Assembly: GCA_033557675.1 (NCBI GenBank)
Contig: JAWQRM010000092.1
Span: 1-31,231, forward strand
Reading direction: 5' to 3'
DNA: 31,231 bases
Origin: Coptodactyla brooksi
Lineage: Eukaryota; Arthropoda; Insecta; Coleoptera; Scarabaeidae
Shown here: positions 12,284 to 20,620 of the stretch, piece after piece
Position numbering within the stretch: position 1 is the first letter of the stretch
Layout: the number at the start of each line of letters is the position of its first letter
Program-made: the position numbers and the translations under genes
The notes under the pieces: generated by a model
What the model saw: only the letters and a program-made list of their open reading frames with translations
What the model was told of the DNA's origin: nothing
The model's database searches: none

Positions 12284-12397
12284 AAATATAATTAGGATTT
12301 TGGCACCCAATAAACTACCAAAATTGTCATGAGTCTACGAAGACGGTTTTGTCTGGAAAATAACACAGTAGAATTGAAAACGTAAGGGGATTTATCT
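12284..12397 (+). repeat. Recent duplicate, copy 1 (partner 12734-12847)
   Basis: About 113 bases, from AAAAATATAATTAGGATTTT to GGGGATTTATCT, are repeated exactly 450 bases downstream with only about three differences. The rest of the array is far more diverged, so this duplication or gene conversion is recent. Confidence 0.85.
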
Positions 12398-12400
12398 ATT

Positions 12401-12426
12401 ATATATATATATATATATATATATAT
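12401..12426. repeat. (AT)n microsatellite
   Basis: Thirteen uninterrupted AT units directly after copy 1 of the 450-bp duplicate. The tract is absent after copy 2, so it may have expanded after the duplication. Confidence 0.95.
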
Positions 12427-12733
12427 CTATTAAAATTGTTTTTAAAAATATAATTAGCATTTCAGTACCCAATAAAATTTTTATACAATCTAAATTACCT
12501 AATTAAAAAAATCTGTATTACACTGGTTGTAAAAAAAAAGTTTAAATCCTAATTTTTTTAATTTATTTTTTTAATTGAGGAGATTATCTTGAAACAAACT
12601 AATTTAATAGTAAAACATTAAAAAATCATTATTGAAATTGGAAAATATTTGAAATTTTTTATACAATTTAAATTAATTAATTGAAAAAAATCTGTATTAC
12701 ACTGGTTATAAAAAAGTTTTAAATATTTGTTAA

Positions 12734-12847
12734 AAATATAATTAGGATTTTAGCACCCAATAAACCACCAAAATTGTCATGAGTCTACGAAGACGGTTTT
12801 GTCTGGAAAATAACACACTAGAATTGAAAACGTAAGGGGATTTATCT
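12734..12847 (+). repeat. Recent duplicate, copy 2 (partner 12284-12397)
   Basis: Near-identical to the segment 450 bases upstream. It includes GAGTCTACGAAGACGG, which is 12331 in copy 1 and 12781 here. Confidence 0.85.
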
Positions 12848-13191
12848 GTCTATGTATTGCTTTGTATGGAAATAAATAAGGCCCTTAATATCTTGAATAT
12901 GTGAATTGCTTTTTTAAGGGTATTCTGTCACGTTGAATTTCTTCCTGATCTAAAGTCCATTTTATGTTTATTCAAAACAGTATGTGTAAAAAAGGCACAT
13001 CTAGTGATTGCAGTGTTGTGATGGATACTATTTATTAATTTTTGGATAAATGAGGAATTGAATGGAATTTTCTTTGAATGACAATTTTGATGGCCTCTTC
13101 TTTGTTGTATTTAAAGACTAGGAACTTTCCAGCCATTTTAAGAATTTGCACATTTTCGACTTTGCATTTAATTAAAGATTGGGCGATAGCT

Positions 13192-13197
13192 TTTATT
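13192..13197 (-). terminator. Polyadenylation signal AATAAA
   Basis: TTTATT on plus reads AATAAA on minus, in the context AAAAATAAAAGC. It is the first canonical signal downstream of the luna stop that sits in non-repetitive sequence. Confidence 0.55.
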
Positions 13198-13561
13198 TTT
13201 CCCTTTCAGTTTCCCAAGTGGATATTGCACCGTTCCTTTTGATTGCAATCTTTTCCAATTCAGTGCGTGGCCAGCCGATTTCGTACGAACTACATAGTCG
13301 ATAATAAACGCTCTTTCTCTCTTTAATATGTGTTATTATGTTATGCAATCCGTTGACGATCACAGAAATGAGCATCACTGAGGAGTGTACCCCCCGCTCT
13401 ATATACGTGTGAAAAAAAACCCGGAAATAAAACAGACAAAACGAACTGATCTCTCGTGTTAAAATTTATAAGAATACAGTCAAACAGTTGATCGCTCCGT
13501 TCCTTAGAACGTCCGCTCGCGCACACAACCATTTTTGTCCACACACCTCTCTCCTAAGAAC

Positions 13562-13569
13562 TATGTACA
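13562..13569 (-). promoter_or_regulatory. Pumilio-type site TGTACATA in the luna 3' UTR
   Basis: The minus strand reads TGTACATA, an exact match to the UGUANAUA consensus for Pumilio proteins. It lies 46 bases past the stop codon. The match is seen directly; translational control by Pumilio is inference. Confidence 0.5.
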
Positions 13570-13615
13570 AATCTATCGGTAACTTGGCAGTGGATTAGGC
13601 GATCGCGCAGGTCGC

Positions 13616-13791
13616 CTAATTGTGTCGCTTCATGTGCAGCGCCAGGTGATCCGAACGGCTGAAGCAGCGGTCGCAATGACGGCACTTGAAGGGCTTCGCC
13701 CCCGTGTGCTTGCGGTAGTGGCGAGTCAGTTCGTCCGATCTCGCAAACCGCCATTCGCATCCCTCCCAAGAGCACTTGTACGGCTTCTCTC
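13616..13791 (-). CDS. luna: Last coding exon of KLF6/7-type transcription factor (luna)
   Basis: This exon encodes the C-terminal 58 residues of a Kruppel-like factor, a nuclear DNA-binding protein of GC/GT-box (CACCC) promoters. It starts in GEKPYKC, so finger 1 lies on an upstream exon. Finger 2 has C-x4-C-x12-H-x3-H spacing with helix RSDELTR; the linker is TGAKPFK. Finger 3 has C-x2-C-x12-H-x3-H with helix RSDHLAL. All zinc ligands are intact. Base-contact residues R/E/R and R/H/L are those expected of the family. The words CSWEGCEWRFARSDE and HCDRCFSRSDHLALHMKRH match KLF6/7 better than KLF1/2/4 or KLF5. The protein ends HMKRHN with TAG at 13616-13618, the normal place for the family. 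The exon begins in phase 1 (G|GA of the linker Gly). A longer frame running to 13909 reads through the intron and is not the protein. Confidence 0.93.
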
Positions 13792-13831
13792 CTGCAATGG
13801 AAAGGAAGAAAATCAAAGACGGGCGAATTAG
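13792..13831 (-). promoter_or_regulatory. 3' splice site of the last luna intron
   Basis: On minus the intron ends TTTTCTTCCTTTCCATTGCAG (21 bases, AG at 13793-13792): a pyrimidine tract and a CAG acceptor. A branch-point-like CTAAT lies at 13831-13827, about 36 bases upstream. This fixes the exon start at 13791 and splits the codon after its first base, as expected inside the conserved TGEKPY linker. Confidence 0.88.
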
Positions 13832-13891
13832 GGGCGAGAAAAAGCAGAAACCTTTACTTTTATGCGCTTTGACAACCTTAAGAGATTGTCT

Positions 13892-14146
13892 CGGATAAAA
13901 GAGAACCAAGAGATACCCCGAGAAAATACTCCTGGTGTAATATTACAGCTTAATCCGGTAGGGTACATTAAATTCTCGACATTTTTTGAAAATATAACCT
14001 TTTCCGTATATTATACTAAGTTCTTGTTTCAATGGGAACAAGAAAAACAAAGAAAAACAAAAAGTGCGTGTTGTCGCTCCGTATTTATCCTCCTTACGTG
14101 GAGTGTTGCAGTGATTGCGGATTCGATCTTACGTTTAATGTGCTAC
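13892..14146 (+). repeat. Dispersed repeat R1, copy 1 (partner 15067-15407)
   Basis: Starts around GAACCAAGAGATACCCC and ends at TTTAATGTGCTACA. It is well conserved against the copy 1.17 kb to the right, including TCCTGGTGTAATATTA and GCAGTGATTGCGGATTCG. Copy 2 has an extra stretch after the AAGAAAAAC word. Copy 1 begins only about 100 bases from the luna splice acceptor. Confidence 0.85.
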
Positions 14147-14152
14147 AAACTG

Positions 14153-14206
14153 CCTTCACATAGGCTAACAAAACCTGTCTTCACACAGACTACTTCACAT
14201 AGACTG
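14153..14206 (+). repeat. Three short copies of CTTCACA(T/C)AG(G/A)CT
   Basis: Three near-identical words in about 50 bases (CTTCACATAGGCT, CTTCACACAGACT, CTTCACATAGACT). A local tandem duplication with no evident role. Confidence 0.6.
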
Positions 14207-14778
14207 AAACTGTCGAAAGGTGCCGATAGGGGTCCGCGGATACCGAGGTTACCTCGAAAAAAAAAACAGAACAAAAAGTCAGTTTTAATCGAGATTCTTA
14301 TTATTACATCGTAAGCCTTATTCGGGACTCATATTGAAGGGTCAGTCCTTAGTCCTCGTTGTACCTTTTAACAGTGGTAACTGAATCCCAACCAGGAGAG
14401 ATTTGTCTTAGAGTTATTTTGGAGACTTCACGGGTTCTTCTTAAAAATTGTAATTTGTTCGTAATAGAGACCCCATGAGAAATATTACTTTGCTGCTCGA
14501 ATAGGTTTTCTAGACACAACATTGCCACGAAAACCAGCTGACCACAAACAACTTCATTTAATAGGGGGTTTTGTTCAATAACTACACAAGCCTGCATTTA
14601 ACATCTGACATTTCTGTTGTATACCACTATCAGGTTGTTACTATTTATTGATTGTTAAAAGTACGTCTTCTAAAATTGTTTCATTGGTAAAATTGTAAAG
14701 TTCATATAATGTAAGTAATTAAAATAAGTAACTTACAAATATATAAAAGGATTGAATTTCCTGAAATTATGACCAGTG

Positions 14779-14862
14779 CGGAACATTAGCTGATACCACC
14801 TTCCGAAACAGTCAAGGTCAAATCTCCCGAGTAACCTTGAGCTTGACCTTGTCCGCTCTAGG
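14779..14862 (+). repeat. Dispersed repeat R2, copy 1 (partner 17131-17214)
   Basis: Eighty-four bases match 17131-17214 without a gap. The core is ACAGTCAAGGT(C/T)AA and TTGA(C)CTTG words. The core is a weak palindrome (AAGGTCAA against TTGACCTT). The two copies flank the transposase relic in direct orientation, 2352 bases apart, and may mark the edges of one composite insertion. Confidence 0.8.
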
Positions 14863-15004
14863 ATGCGATAACGAAATGAATAAAGAACATTTCGAAGAAT
14901 TGTTTAGATTCGTTTCATCTGTAATACTAGATGTAACTCTATCTAGCACTGTATCACACCATGTTAGACCCAATTTTTGAATCCCAACCTCTGCCTGGAC
15001 CAAT

Positions 15005-15070
15005 GCGTGCATTACTGAATGGTTAAGCAGAAGGGAAATTACTTTTCGAGCTGAAATACAACAATTCGAT
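15005..15070 (+). repeat. Direct repeat R3, copy 1 (partner 15449-15514)
   Basis: GCGTGCATTACTGAATGG through ACAACAATTCGATAAA is repeated 444 bases downstream with few differences. This makes 15005-15530 a partial tandem duplication that carries R1 copy 2 between its repeats. Confidence 0.85.
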
Positions 15071-15407
15071 AAAAAAGAACCAAGAGATACCCCAAGAAAA
15101 TAGTCCTGGTGTAATATTATAGCTTAATGCGATAAGGTACATTAAATTCTCAACATTTTTGGAAAATATAACCTCCGTATATTATACGTAAGTTCTTGTT
15201 TCAATGGGAACAAGAAAAACAGCAAGAAAAGATATTCGATAGTTTACAAACTGATGTTAATGTAATAAACCAGATTTCATAGAGTTTCTAAATTTCTTTG
15301 TTTTGTCATGTGAAGTTGTGCGTGTTGTCGCTCCGCGTTTGTCCTGTTTACGTGGAGCGCTGCAGTGATTGCGGATTCGATCTTACCTGCATGTTTAATG
15401 TGCTACA
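15067..15407 (+). repeat. Dispersed repeat R1, copy 2
   Basis: Same unit as 13892-14146, with an extra internal segment around 15229-15325. It lies inside the 444-bp tandem unit R3. Confidence 0.85.
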
Positions 15408-15448
15408 CGTGTATAATGTGACGGGTAGTGTTGAATTGTACTAGTAAA

Positions 15449-15514
15449 GCGTGCATTACTGAATGGTTAAGTAGAAGGAAAATTAGTTTTCCAGCTGAAA
15501 TACAACAATTCGAT
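15449..15514 (+). repeat. Direct repeat R3, copy 2
   Basis: Second copy of the 15005 unit. It runs directly into the hairpin at 15498-15532. Confidence 0.85.
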
Positions 15515-15532
15515 AAATGAATTGTTGTATTT
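15498..15532. repeat. Perfect 14-bp hairpin next to transposase relic
   Basis: AAATACAACAATTC (15498-15511) pairs perfectly with GAATTGTTGTATTT (15519-15532), with a 7-base loop. The transposase-like frame begins within ten bases of its right arm. It may be a recombination junction between an inverted and a direct copy of the same sequence. Confidence 0.9.
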
Positions 15533-15538
15533 TGAAAA

Positions 15539-15873
15539 ATGTGTTTACTGAACAAAAATATAATTACTGATTTGCGAGGTCATAATGTTAAACTATTATG
15601 GTTGCCAGTTGTTTATTGCGAATTAAATGCCATCGAATTAATAATATGGGCTTATATTAAAAAAAACAGAATTATAGACCACTTTTAAGAATTAAGGTAT
15701 GTGATGTTTTGCGTTTGTGCCAAAATACTTCTAATTCAATTTGGACAAATTGTGTAGGGCACGCCAGAAACATTGAAGACATGCACAGACAAAAAGGCAA
15801 TCTTGTAAGTATGCAGATCGAACCTTTAATAATTAATATAGATGGCGTTGCGATGATGTTACGATATCACTGA
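15539..15873 (+). pseudogene. DDE transposase C-terminal remnant (Tc1/mariner-IS630-like)
   Basis: The plus frame from ATG 15539 reads GHNVKLLWLPVVYCELNAIE and then IIWAYIKK. This matches the C-terminal DDE block RLPPYHCELNPIE...W of insect transposases of the IS630/Tc1/mariner group; the E of NAIE is the expected last catalytic residue. The frame meets TAA at 15686-15688. After a frameshift it resumes at 15724 with SIWTNCVGHARNIEDMHRQK and ends at TGA 15871-15873. With one internal stop, one frameshift and no N-terminal half, it is dead. The residues beyond the DDE block have the length and position of the normal tail of such proteins. It lies antisense within the luna intron. The exact family is not certain. 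Confidence 0.75.
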
Positions 15874-16473
15874 CTACAGCAATGATGAGCTCAACGATGT
15901 TTTATGATAAACTTTGTCTGTAATAAAGTATTCTTTGTATGATCAATTAATTGTTATTAAAGTTATTAATGGTACTAGTTGTTTCATTTTGTTAAACCTT
16001 TTCCACAGAAAATTCAATAGGTTACTATTTCCACATCAAATTAAAATTTGTTCTTTTACATACTATGCAAATAAAATTTATTTTAACTAAACTATCATAT
16101 TGTTCTTATATTTTTTAATTTGTTTTTTCTTAGATTTGTATTAAATATCCTGTAACATTTATTCCTGTAGCCCGTAGTTAAAATAGATACTCTGCTTACA
16201 GGAACTTGAAAAAAATTAAAATATTGTCATTCCTTTTATATCTTATAGTGACTCTTAAATAACTTATCTCTAATTTGTCATCACTATATGATGCTTAATA
16301 CATATTTTCGATATTTGAAGTAGAAGCTGATAACGCACTATTCACAACTTTGTTGCATAACTCCATAAATAATGATTATACAATTACAAGGAACCGTTGT
16401 GCGACTCGTTTCCTTGTAGATGTTACACCGCATAAAACTTTCCCTTACACTGAAAGTGGTTTCAATGTAATGT
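15868..16473 (+). repeat. 606-bp tandem duplication, unit A
   Basis: Begins at CACTGACTACAGCAATGA, overlapping the stop codon of the transposase relic, and repeats with period exactly 606 at 16474. It is probably the 3' non-coding end of the element. It ends with a copy of the core module (16399-16458). Confidence 0.9.
16399..16458 (+). repeat. Core module C, copy 1
   Basis: Contains GTGCGACTCGT, TGTTACACCGCA and TTTC(C/T)CTTACA. The same module recurs seven more times in the window, always on plus. Confidence 0.8.
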
Positions 16474-17030
16474 CACTGACTACAGCAATGACGATCTCAA
16501 ATATTTTGTGATAAACTTTGTAATAAACTATTCTTTGTATGATCAATTAATTGTTATTAAAGTTATTAATGCTACTATTTGTTTCATTTTGTTAAACCTT
16601 TTCCACATAAAATTCAATAGGTTACTATTTCTACATCAAATTAAAATTTGTTCTGTTACATACTATGCAAATAAAATTTATTTTAACTAAACTATCGTAT
16701 TGTTCTTATATTTTTTAATTTGTTTTTTTTTCTTGGATTTCCATTAAATATCTTGTAACATTTGTTCCTGTAGTCTGTAGCATAAGGGAAGCGCTGTTCA
16801 CCAATTGTTTACAAGAACTTAAAATAATTGCCATTCCTTTTATATCTTAAACTGACTATTAAATAACTTATCTTTAATTTGTCATCATTATATTTACAGT
16901 AGAAGCACCGTCTACGATTTTACTACGTAACTCCAATTCCTAATGATTATACAATTAGAAAACACCGTTGTGCGACTCGTTTCCTTGTAGGTGTTACACC
17001 GCATAAAACTTTCTCTTACATTGACAGTGA
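16474..17030 (+). repeat. 606-bp tandem duplication, unit B
   Basis: Second copy of the 15868 unit, slightly shorter because of internal deletions around 16800-16920. It ends in the second core module (16970-17029). A 60-codon frame at 16508-16690 is a repeat translation with no family match. Confidence 0.9.
16970..17029 (+). repeat. Core module C, copy 2
   Basis: Nearly identical to the module 571 bases upstream, and ends the second tandem unit. Confidence 0.8.
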
Positions 17031-17056
17031 CATTATTCCAACAAACATTTAAAACA

Positions 17057-17087
17057 TTTTTTATGACGTTTTACACGTCATAAAAAA
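17057..17087. repeat. Perfect 12-bp hairpin
   Basis: TTTTTTATGACG (17057-17068) pairs with CGTCATAAAAAA (17076-17087), with a 7-base loop. It lies just after the duplicated TE end and before R2 copy 2, so it could be an element terminus. Confidence 0.9.
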
Positions 17088-17130
17088 CTAATTGCCCGAT
17101 TAGCCTGTTTTTGTTCTAGTCAAAATAGTA

Positions 17131-17214
17131 CGGAATATTAGCTGATACTATCTTCTGAAACAGTCAAGGTTAAGTCACCTGAGTAACCTTGAACTTGACC
17201 CTGTCTATTCCAGG
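17131..17214 (+). repeat. Dispersed repeat R2, copy 2
   Basis: Ungapped match of 84 bases to 14779-14862. Confidence 0.8.
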
Positions 17215-17685
17215 AGGTGATTCGAGAATTCTTGTAAATATATAACCTACAAATTAAGGTTAAAGAAAGTACATCAAGTGTGAAGATGATGTTACCACAT
17301 AGAAGGTTCACATTCAGAAAATTAATAATAGCTAACCTCCAACTTGTTGGTTATTGGTTAAACAAGTGGGTTTATAATCACAGGTTTACCACTTTCCATA
17401 AAATGCTTCCTGACAGTATAACATCACCCTTTTCGAACTAATCTGGCCACAGTCAAATTAGGTCTGATTTAGGTTTTGATTTCTAGAAAACTTGGTTTTC
17501 TGGGTGGAGAACGCCCACCCAAATTCCGACATGACAACTTTAAATTACCAGTTAAGGTGCTGATGATTACTCACGCCCAAGTGATTCTACATACGGACAA
17601 TCAACCCCTAATTTCGGTTAAAACCCTTCGCCGACGAAAGGCTAAACAAAGAGGCGCATTTTTCATTCCCGAAATCTCTCCCCTG
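17215..17685. other. Intronic, non-repetitive DNA without a gene
   Basis: Moderate composition rising toward the GC island. A 90-codon plus frame (17476-17748) crosses into the island but has no recognisable domain, and its residues do not look like a conserved protein. I read it as chance. Confidence 0.4.
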
Positions 17686-18065
17686 CCCATTAATAAAGCG
17701 ACCTGGATCCGTCAGGGGAATTCAGCGCCGGCGGGGCCCTGCGGATAATACGGTCCCCCTTCCGGCCGCCCGGGCGGAAGAGGGCTCCCACGCCCCCTCG
17801 GGCCCACCCCCGGACGTGTGCGTTGCGAGATTCGGGCTAAACCCTGACGGTTGACTGATGGCGTCCATTTGGTGTCGCGCATTCTGAACGACCGTGCATA
17901 ATGAAATCTCCCGGACATTCGTACAGGACCCCCGGGGGGCGCCCGCGACGTCTTTCGCTCCATTCTCCCCCCTTCGCCCTCGACCGAAGAGGGGGTGTCG
18001 GGCTTCCCGCGATGTTGATAAAATTCGACAATATATTCCGGCGACGAGGGCCGTTTTATTATCTG
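17686..18065. promoter_or_regulatory. GC/CpG-rich island 1 in the luna intron
   Basis: An abrupt switch to GC-rich, CpG-containing sequence, for example CGGCCGCCC at 17763-17771 and CCCCCGGGGGG near 17929. Several long frames are open here on both strands at once (17712-18146 and 17722-18159 on minus, others on plus). That is what high GC content does and not evidence of a gene. No repeat copy is visible elsewhere in the window. Candidate conserved non-coding element. Confidence 0.45.
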
Positions 18066-18226
18066 AGGAAAATGTGTGAGAATCGATGATGAAAGGGCCG
18101 ATTGTAAACAGGAAGACGCAAAGGGGTTGAGGGTCATAATCTCCAAGCTTGAGGGTCACTTCGTCTATTGCGACCCTTTCTTACAATATCACAAACGCTA
18201 GCCGCAACCCACCGAAAGTGCTGAGG

Positions 18227-18360
18227 CAGCAGGTCAGTCACCTCAATAATTAGTATATAGTGTATAGTATATTATTCAGAATGTATTCAAAATCATAGTG
18301 TATACACAGCCAGTGTAGACTCATAGCTATACTGGTGTAATGTACAACCCCTCATTGAAG
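18227..18360 (+). repeat. Dispersed repeat R4, copy 1 (partner 28769-28917)
   Basis: Begins CAGCAGGTCAGTCACCTC, runs through AATAATTAGTATATAG and ATTCAGAATG, and ends ACAACCCCTCATTGAAG. The copy at 28769 has the same order of words with indels. Family unknown. Confidence 0.65.
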
Positions 18361-18522
18361 ACAAAAATTACAATTTTTCGAAGACTGCAAGAAAAAATGC
18401 CTTGTTGGAGAAAATGGAAAAGCAAACAGTTGATTACGCTTTTATTCCAATCTTCCAAACACGAATTTTAGTACAAGCCTCCAGTTTATTTAACAGTTTT
18501 TAATCCTTCCAGTTTTGGACTC

Positions 18523-18563
18523 CACCCTTCTCCACTGTAGATTTGCTACAGTGGAGAAGGGTG
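18523..18563. repeat. Perfect 18-bp hairpin made of two inverted module-L copies
   Basis: CACCCTTCTCCACTGTAG (18523-18540) pairs perfectly with 18546-18563 around a 5-base loop. Each arm is the end of the module found at 25833, 27021, 29705 and 30419. Confidence 0.95.
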
Positions 18564-18619
18564 AGGTTAAAAATGATTGATGGAAATAAAACCTAAAGGG
18601 CGCCACGATTTTTTTTAAC
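18546..18619 (-). mobile_element. Module L / non-LTR retrotransposon fragment
   Basis: CTACAGTGGAGAAGGGTG followed by GGAAATAAAACCTAAAGGG and CACGATTTTTTTTA closely matches 25852-25919. By comparison with the fragments that keep RT coding, the sense strand of this piece is minus. Confidence 0.6.
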
Positions 18620-18689
18620 TGATTAACAGAACAGATTACATAAATGTTACAATGAAGTGGGTCCGTTTCTTTATAAAATATTTTTAGAT

Positions 18690-19170
18690 TCGCAGTTGAT
18701 CAACCGCATTCGCGGCCGCCCGCCCGCTCCAGATCTAAAAGTCAATTACTAGCAGAAAATGACGTTCCCCAAAAATACCAGCGGCGCGGCGGTGGGCCCG
18801 CGATTTGAAATTCAAAATATGGAAATGAAACGCCCATATTGTTCGTTGGAAGGTACAGGAGCACGTACCGCGTGTTCTTTGGACTATGCCGCCGTGCGTG
18901 TCCCACATATTTAAAAATATGTGGGGGGGTATAGAGGCTCTATAATCGGGGTGCCCGCCCCGTTCGGCAAATTTTCCGGCTCGCATGCAAATTTTCCGTA
19001 TTATCATGTAAACAAGGGCCCCGGAAACGTATAGAGTTTCGGGTGTCATTGAAAACCGAACGCCCCACCATCCAGTACAGACAGTTTGTGACCAAACGCC
19101 GATATTCGGTCGAGAGAGAAGAACCGAAGGAGTGAACTGTAATAATGCAAATTCTTAATTTGCAATCACA
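18690..19170. promoter_or_regulatory. GC-rich island 2 with octamer, forkhead and palindromic motifs
   Basis: Starts with CGCGGCCGCCCGCCC. It holds a 24-base hairpin, CCCACATATTT/AAATATGTGGG (18902-18925), an exact octamer ATGCAAAT (18985-18992) and a forkhead-type TGTAAACA (19007-19014). At its edge a second octamer forms an inverted pair, TGCAAATT (19146-19153) with AATTTGCA (19157-19164). No repeat or protein signature is seen. The motif matches are real; enhancer function in luna is inference. Confidence 0.45.
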
Positions 19171-19286
19171 AAAACTCACGAACCTAAACTACAACACAAG
19201 AAGAACTTAAATGTGCTTCAGAAGTTTGGCATGAATGTACAGCAATGTTTGAGATTTGAAATAAATGGATATAATTAAAAAATAAG

Positions 19287-20430
19287 CCGCCATGCGACTG
19301 GTTTCCAAGTATCTGTTACACCACACATGATTTTCTCTTACCTTGACCCTGATTATGTTATATTTAGAAACCTGAAGTTGGGTAGTGTTTAAACCAAACT
19401 AAACTAAAAGACCAATAAATCCTGTAGCTCTCTTTACAAGCCATAAGATTGATTTTTTTTCAATAATACTTAACTCGAGAGAATCATTGAGTTTAAGCAT
19501 GTTTTGATTTTGATTTTAAGCACTGTCCTTACAGTTTTTAATTCACAATTTTATATAGATTCCAAAAAATTACACTGCTCCAAAATGTTGATACAAAAAT
19601 TAAAAAAGTCTCGAGACTCCAACTATGATGTATTTTAAGCATGTACTATTCTTACAGTTTTTAACTCATCACAATTTCATGCAGCTGTCCGAAATATATT
19701 TTGTTCCAAAATGTTGATACAACAATTAAAAAAGGTCTCAGACTCTATCTACGATACAATTTTCATGCTATGCCTATTTTATGAAAATTGTATATAGAGC
19801 AGCTGTGCGACTCGTATCCGAGTATCTGTTACACCGCAAAATGACTTTCTCTTACGTTGACCCTGATCGTGTTATACTTAATAATTTGAAGTTAGGAATT
19901 GTTTAAATCAAATTAAACTAAAAGACTAATAAAACCTGTGGCTCTCTTTACGAGGCATAAGACTGAATTTTTCCCGATAATACTTATAACTCGAGAAGCA
20001 CTGATTTTAAGCATGTACTATCCTTACAGTTTTTAACTCATCACAATTGCATGCAACTGCCCAAGATATATTTTGTTCCAAAATGTTTATACAAGAACTA
20101 AACAAGTCTCGAGACTCCATCTATGATACAATTTTCATACTATGCCTATTTTATGAAAATTGTAGATAGTGCAGCTGTGCGACTCCTATCTGTATCTGTT
20201 ACACCGCACATGGCTTTCTCTTACCTTGAGACCTTGATTGTGTTATATTTAATAATCTGAAGTTTGGTAGTGTTTAAACCAAACTAAACTAAAAGACTAA
20301 TAAGTCCTGTGGCTCTGCTTACGAGCTACAATGTTAAATTTTCCCGAGTAATACTTATAACCGAAAAACTATTGATTTTAAGTACGTATCATTCTTACAA
20401 TTACGTTTTTAACTCATAATTTGAACCTGT
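19287..20430 (+). repeat. Tandem array of module-C elements (three units)
   Basis: Three units begin with core module C at 19292, 19805 and 20177. Each unit continues with CCAAACTAAACTAAAAGAC or a variant, AAGCATGTACTATCCTTAC and TTTTGTTCCAAAATGTT. The first two then run into a hairpin of ACAATTTTCAT and ATGAAAATTGT (19756-19766 with 19781-19791 in the first). Units differ in length (about 513 and 372 between starts). The third is cut short before the GC island. It looks like a tandemly amplified non-autonomous element; no coding is visible. Confidence 0.85.
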
Positions 20431-20620
20431 CATTTTGATTGACATTTAAAAGATATTCCTAAGTTCTAGATACTTCAAATACGTCAACCAAACAGATTGG
20501 ATAAGAAGAAAGTAGTGGCCTTATAACGAATACTGACGTATAATAACTTGTGAGCAGAAATGGCAAATATTAGAAATTGTACAGCTTTCATTTTAACCAT
20601 TCTCGGGCAAGTTTAGTACG
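20431..20620. other. Intronic spacer, nothing recognised
   Basis: AT-rich, no repeat copy or frame. Confidence 0.4.

Larger units (their letters stand above)
8470..12900. repeat. Degenerate AT-rich tandem array
   Basis: At least twelve copies of a module containing (G)TATTACACTGGTTATAAAA, followed by CAGTTTAAATTTGATTTTTT, ATTTGTGGAGATTGTTTTG and AACATTAAATAACTG. Copies start near 9420, 9591, 10748, 10915, 11113, 11297, 11535, 11768, 12003, 12162, 12506 and 12692. Spacing varies from about 160 to 240 (344 once), so the array is old and has many indels. The word TTAGCACCCAATAAA also recurs. No coding potential is seen. The left third (8470-9400) is less clearly periodic. Confidence 0.75.
13173..13615 (-). 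other. luna: Proposed 3' UTR of luna
   Basis: DNA immediately after the luna stop codon, read on minus. It is non-repetitive and clearly less AT-biased than the array to its left. It ends at a canonical AATAAA (13192-13197), giving a UTR of about 420-440 bases if cleavage is 15-25 bases past the signal. Short frames in this stretch on minus (13193-13378, 13341-13544) are UTR shadows. Longer isoforms ending further left are possible. Confidence 0.55.

Noticed and set aside
13554..13831. Frames at 13554-13775 (-) and 13622-13831 (+)
   Set aside because: Shadows of the zinc-finger exon in other frames.
13862..14314. 150-codon plus frame next to the luna exon
   Set aside because: It runs through repeat R1 and antisense to the intron. 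The second copy of R1 does not keep the frame and no domain is visible.
17712..18159. Two overlapping minus frames of about 145 codons
   Set aside because: Both are open at once, with further frames on plus, because the island is GC-rich and poor in stop codons. Residues show no domain, only G/P/R-rich runs.
18541..18620. SINE with tRNA-type promoter
   Set aside because: No A-box or B-box words. The sequence is shared with LINE-derived fragments.
19755..19792. Helitron 3' hairpin
   Set aside because: No CTRR end after the hairpin and no TC start. The loop is AT-rich and the unit is tandem.
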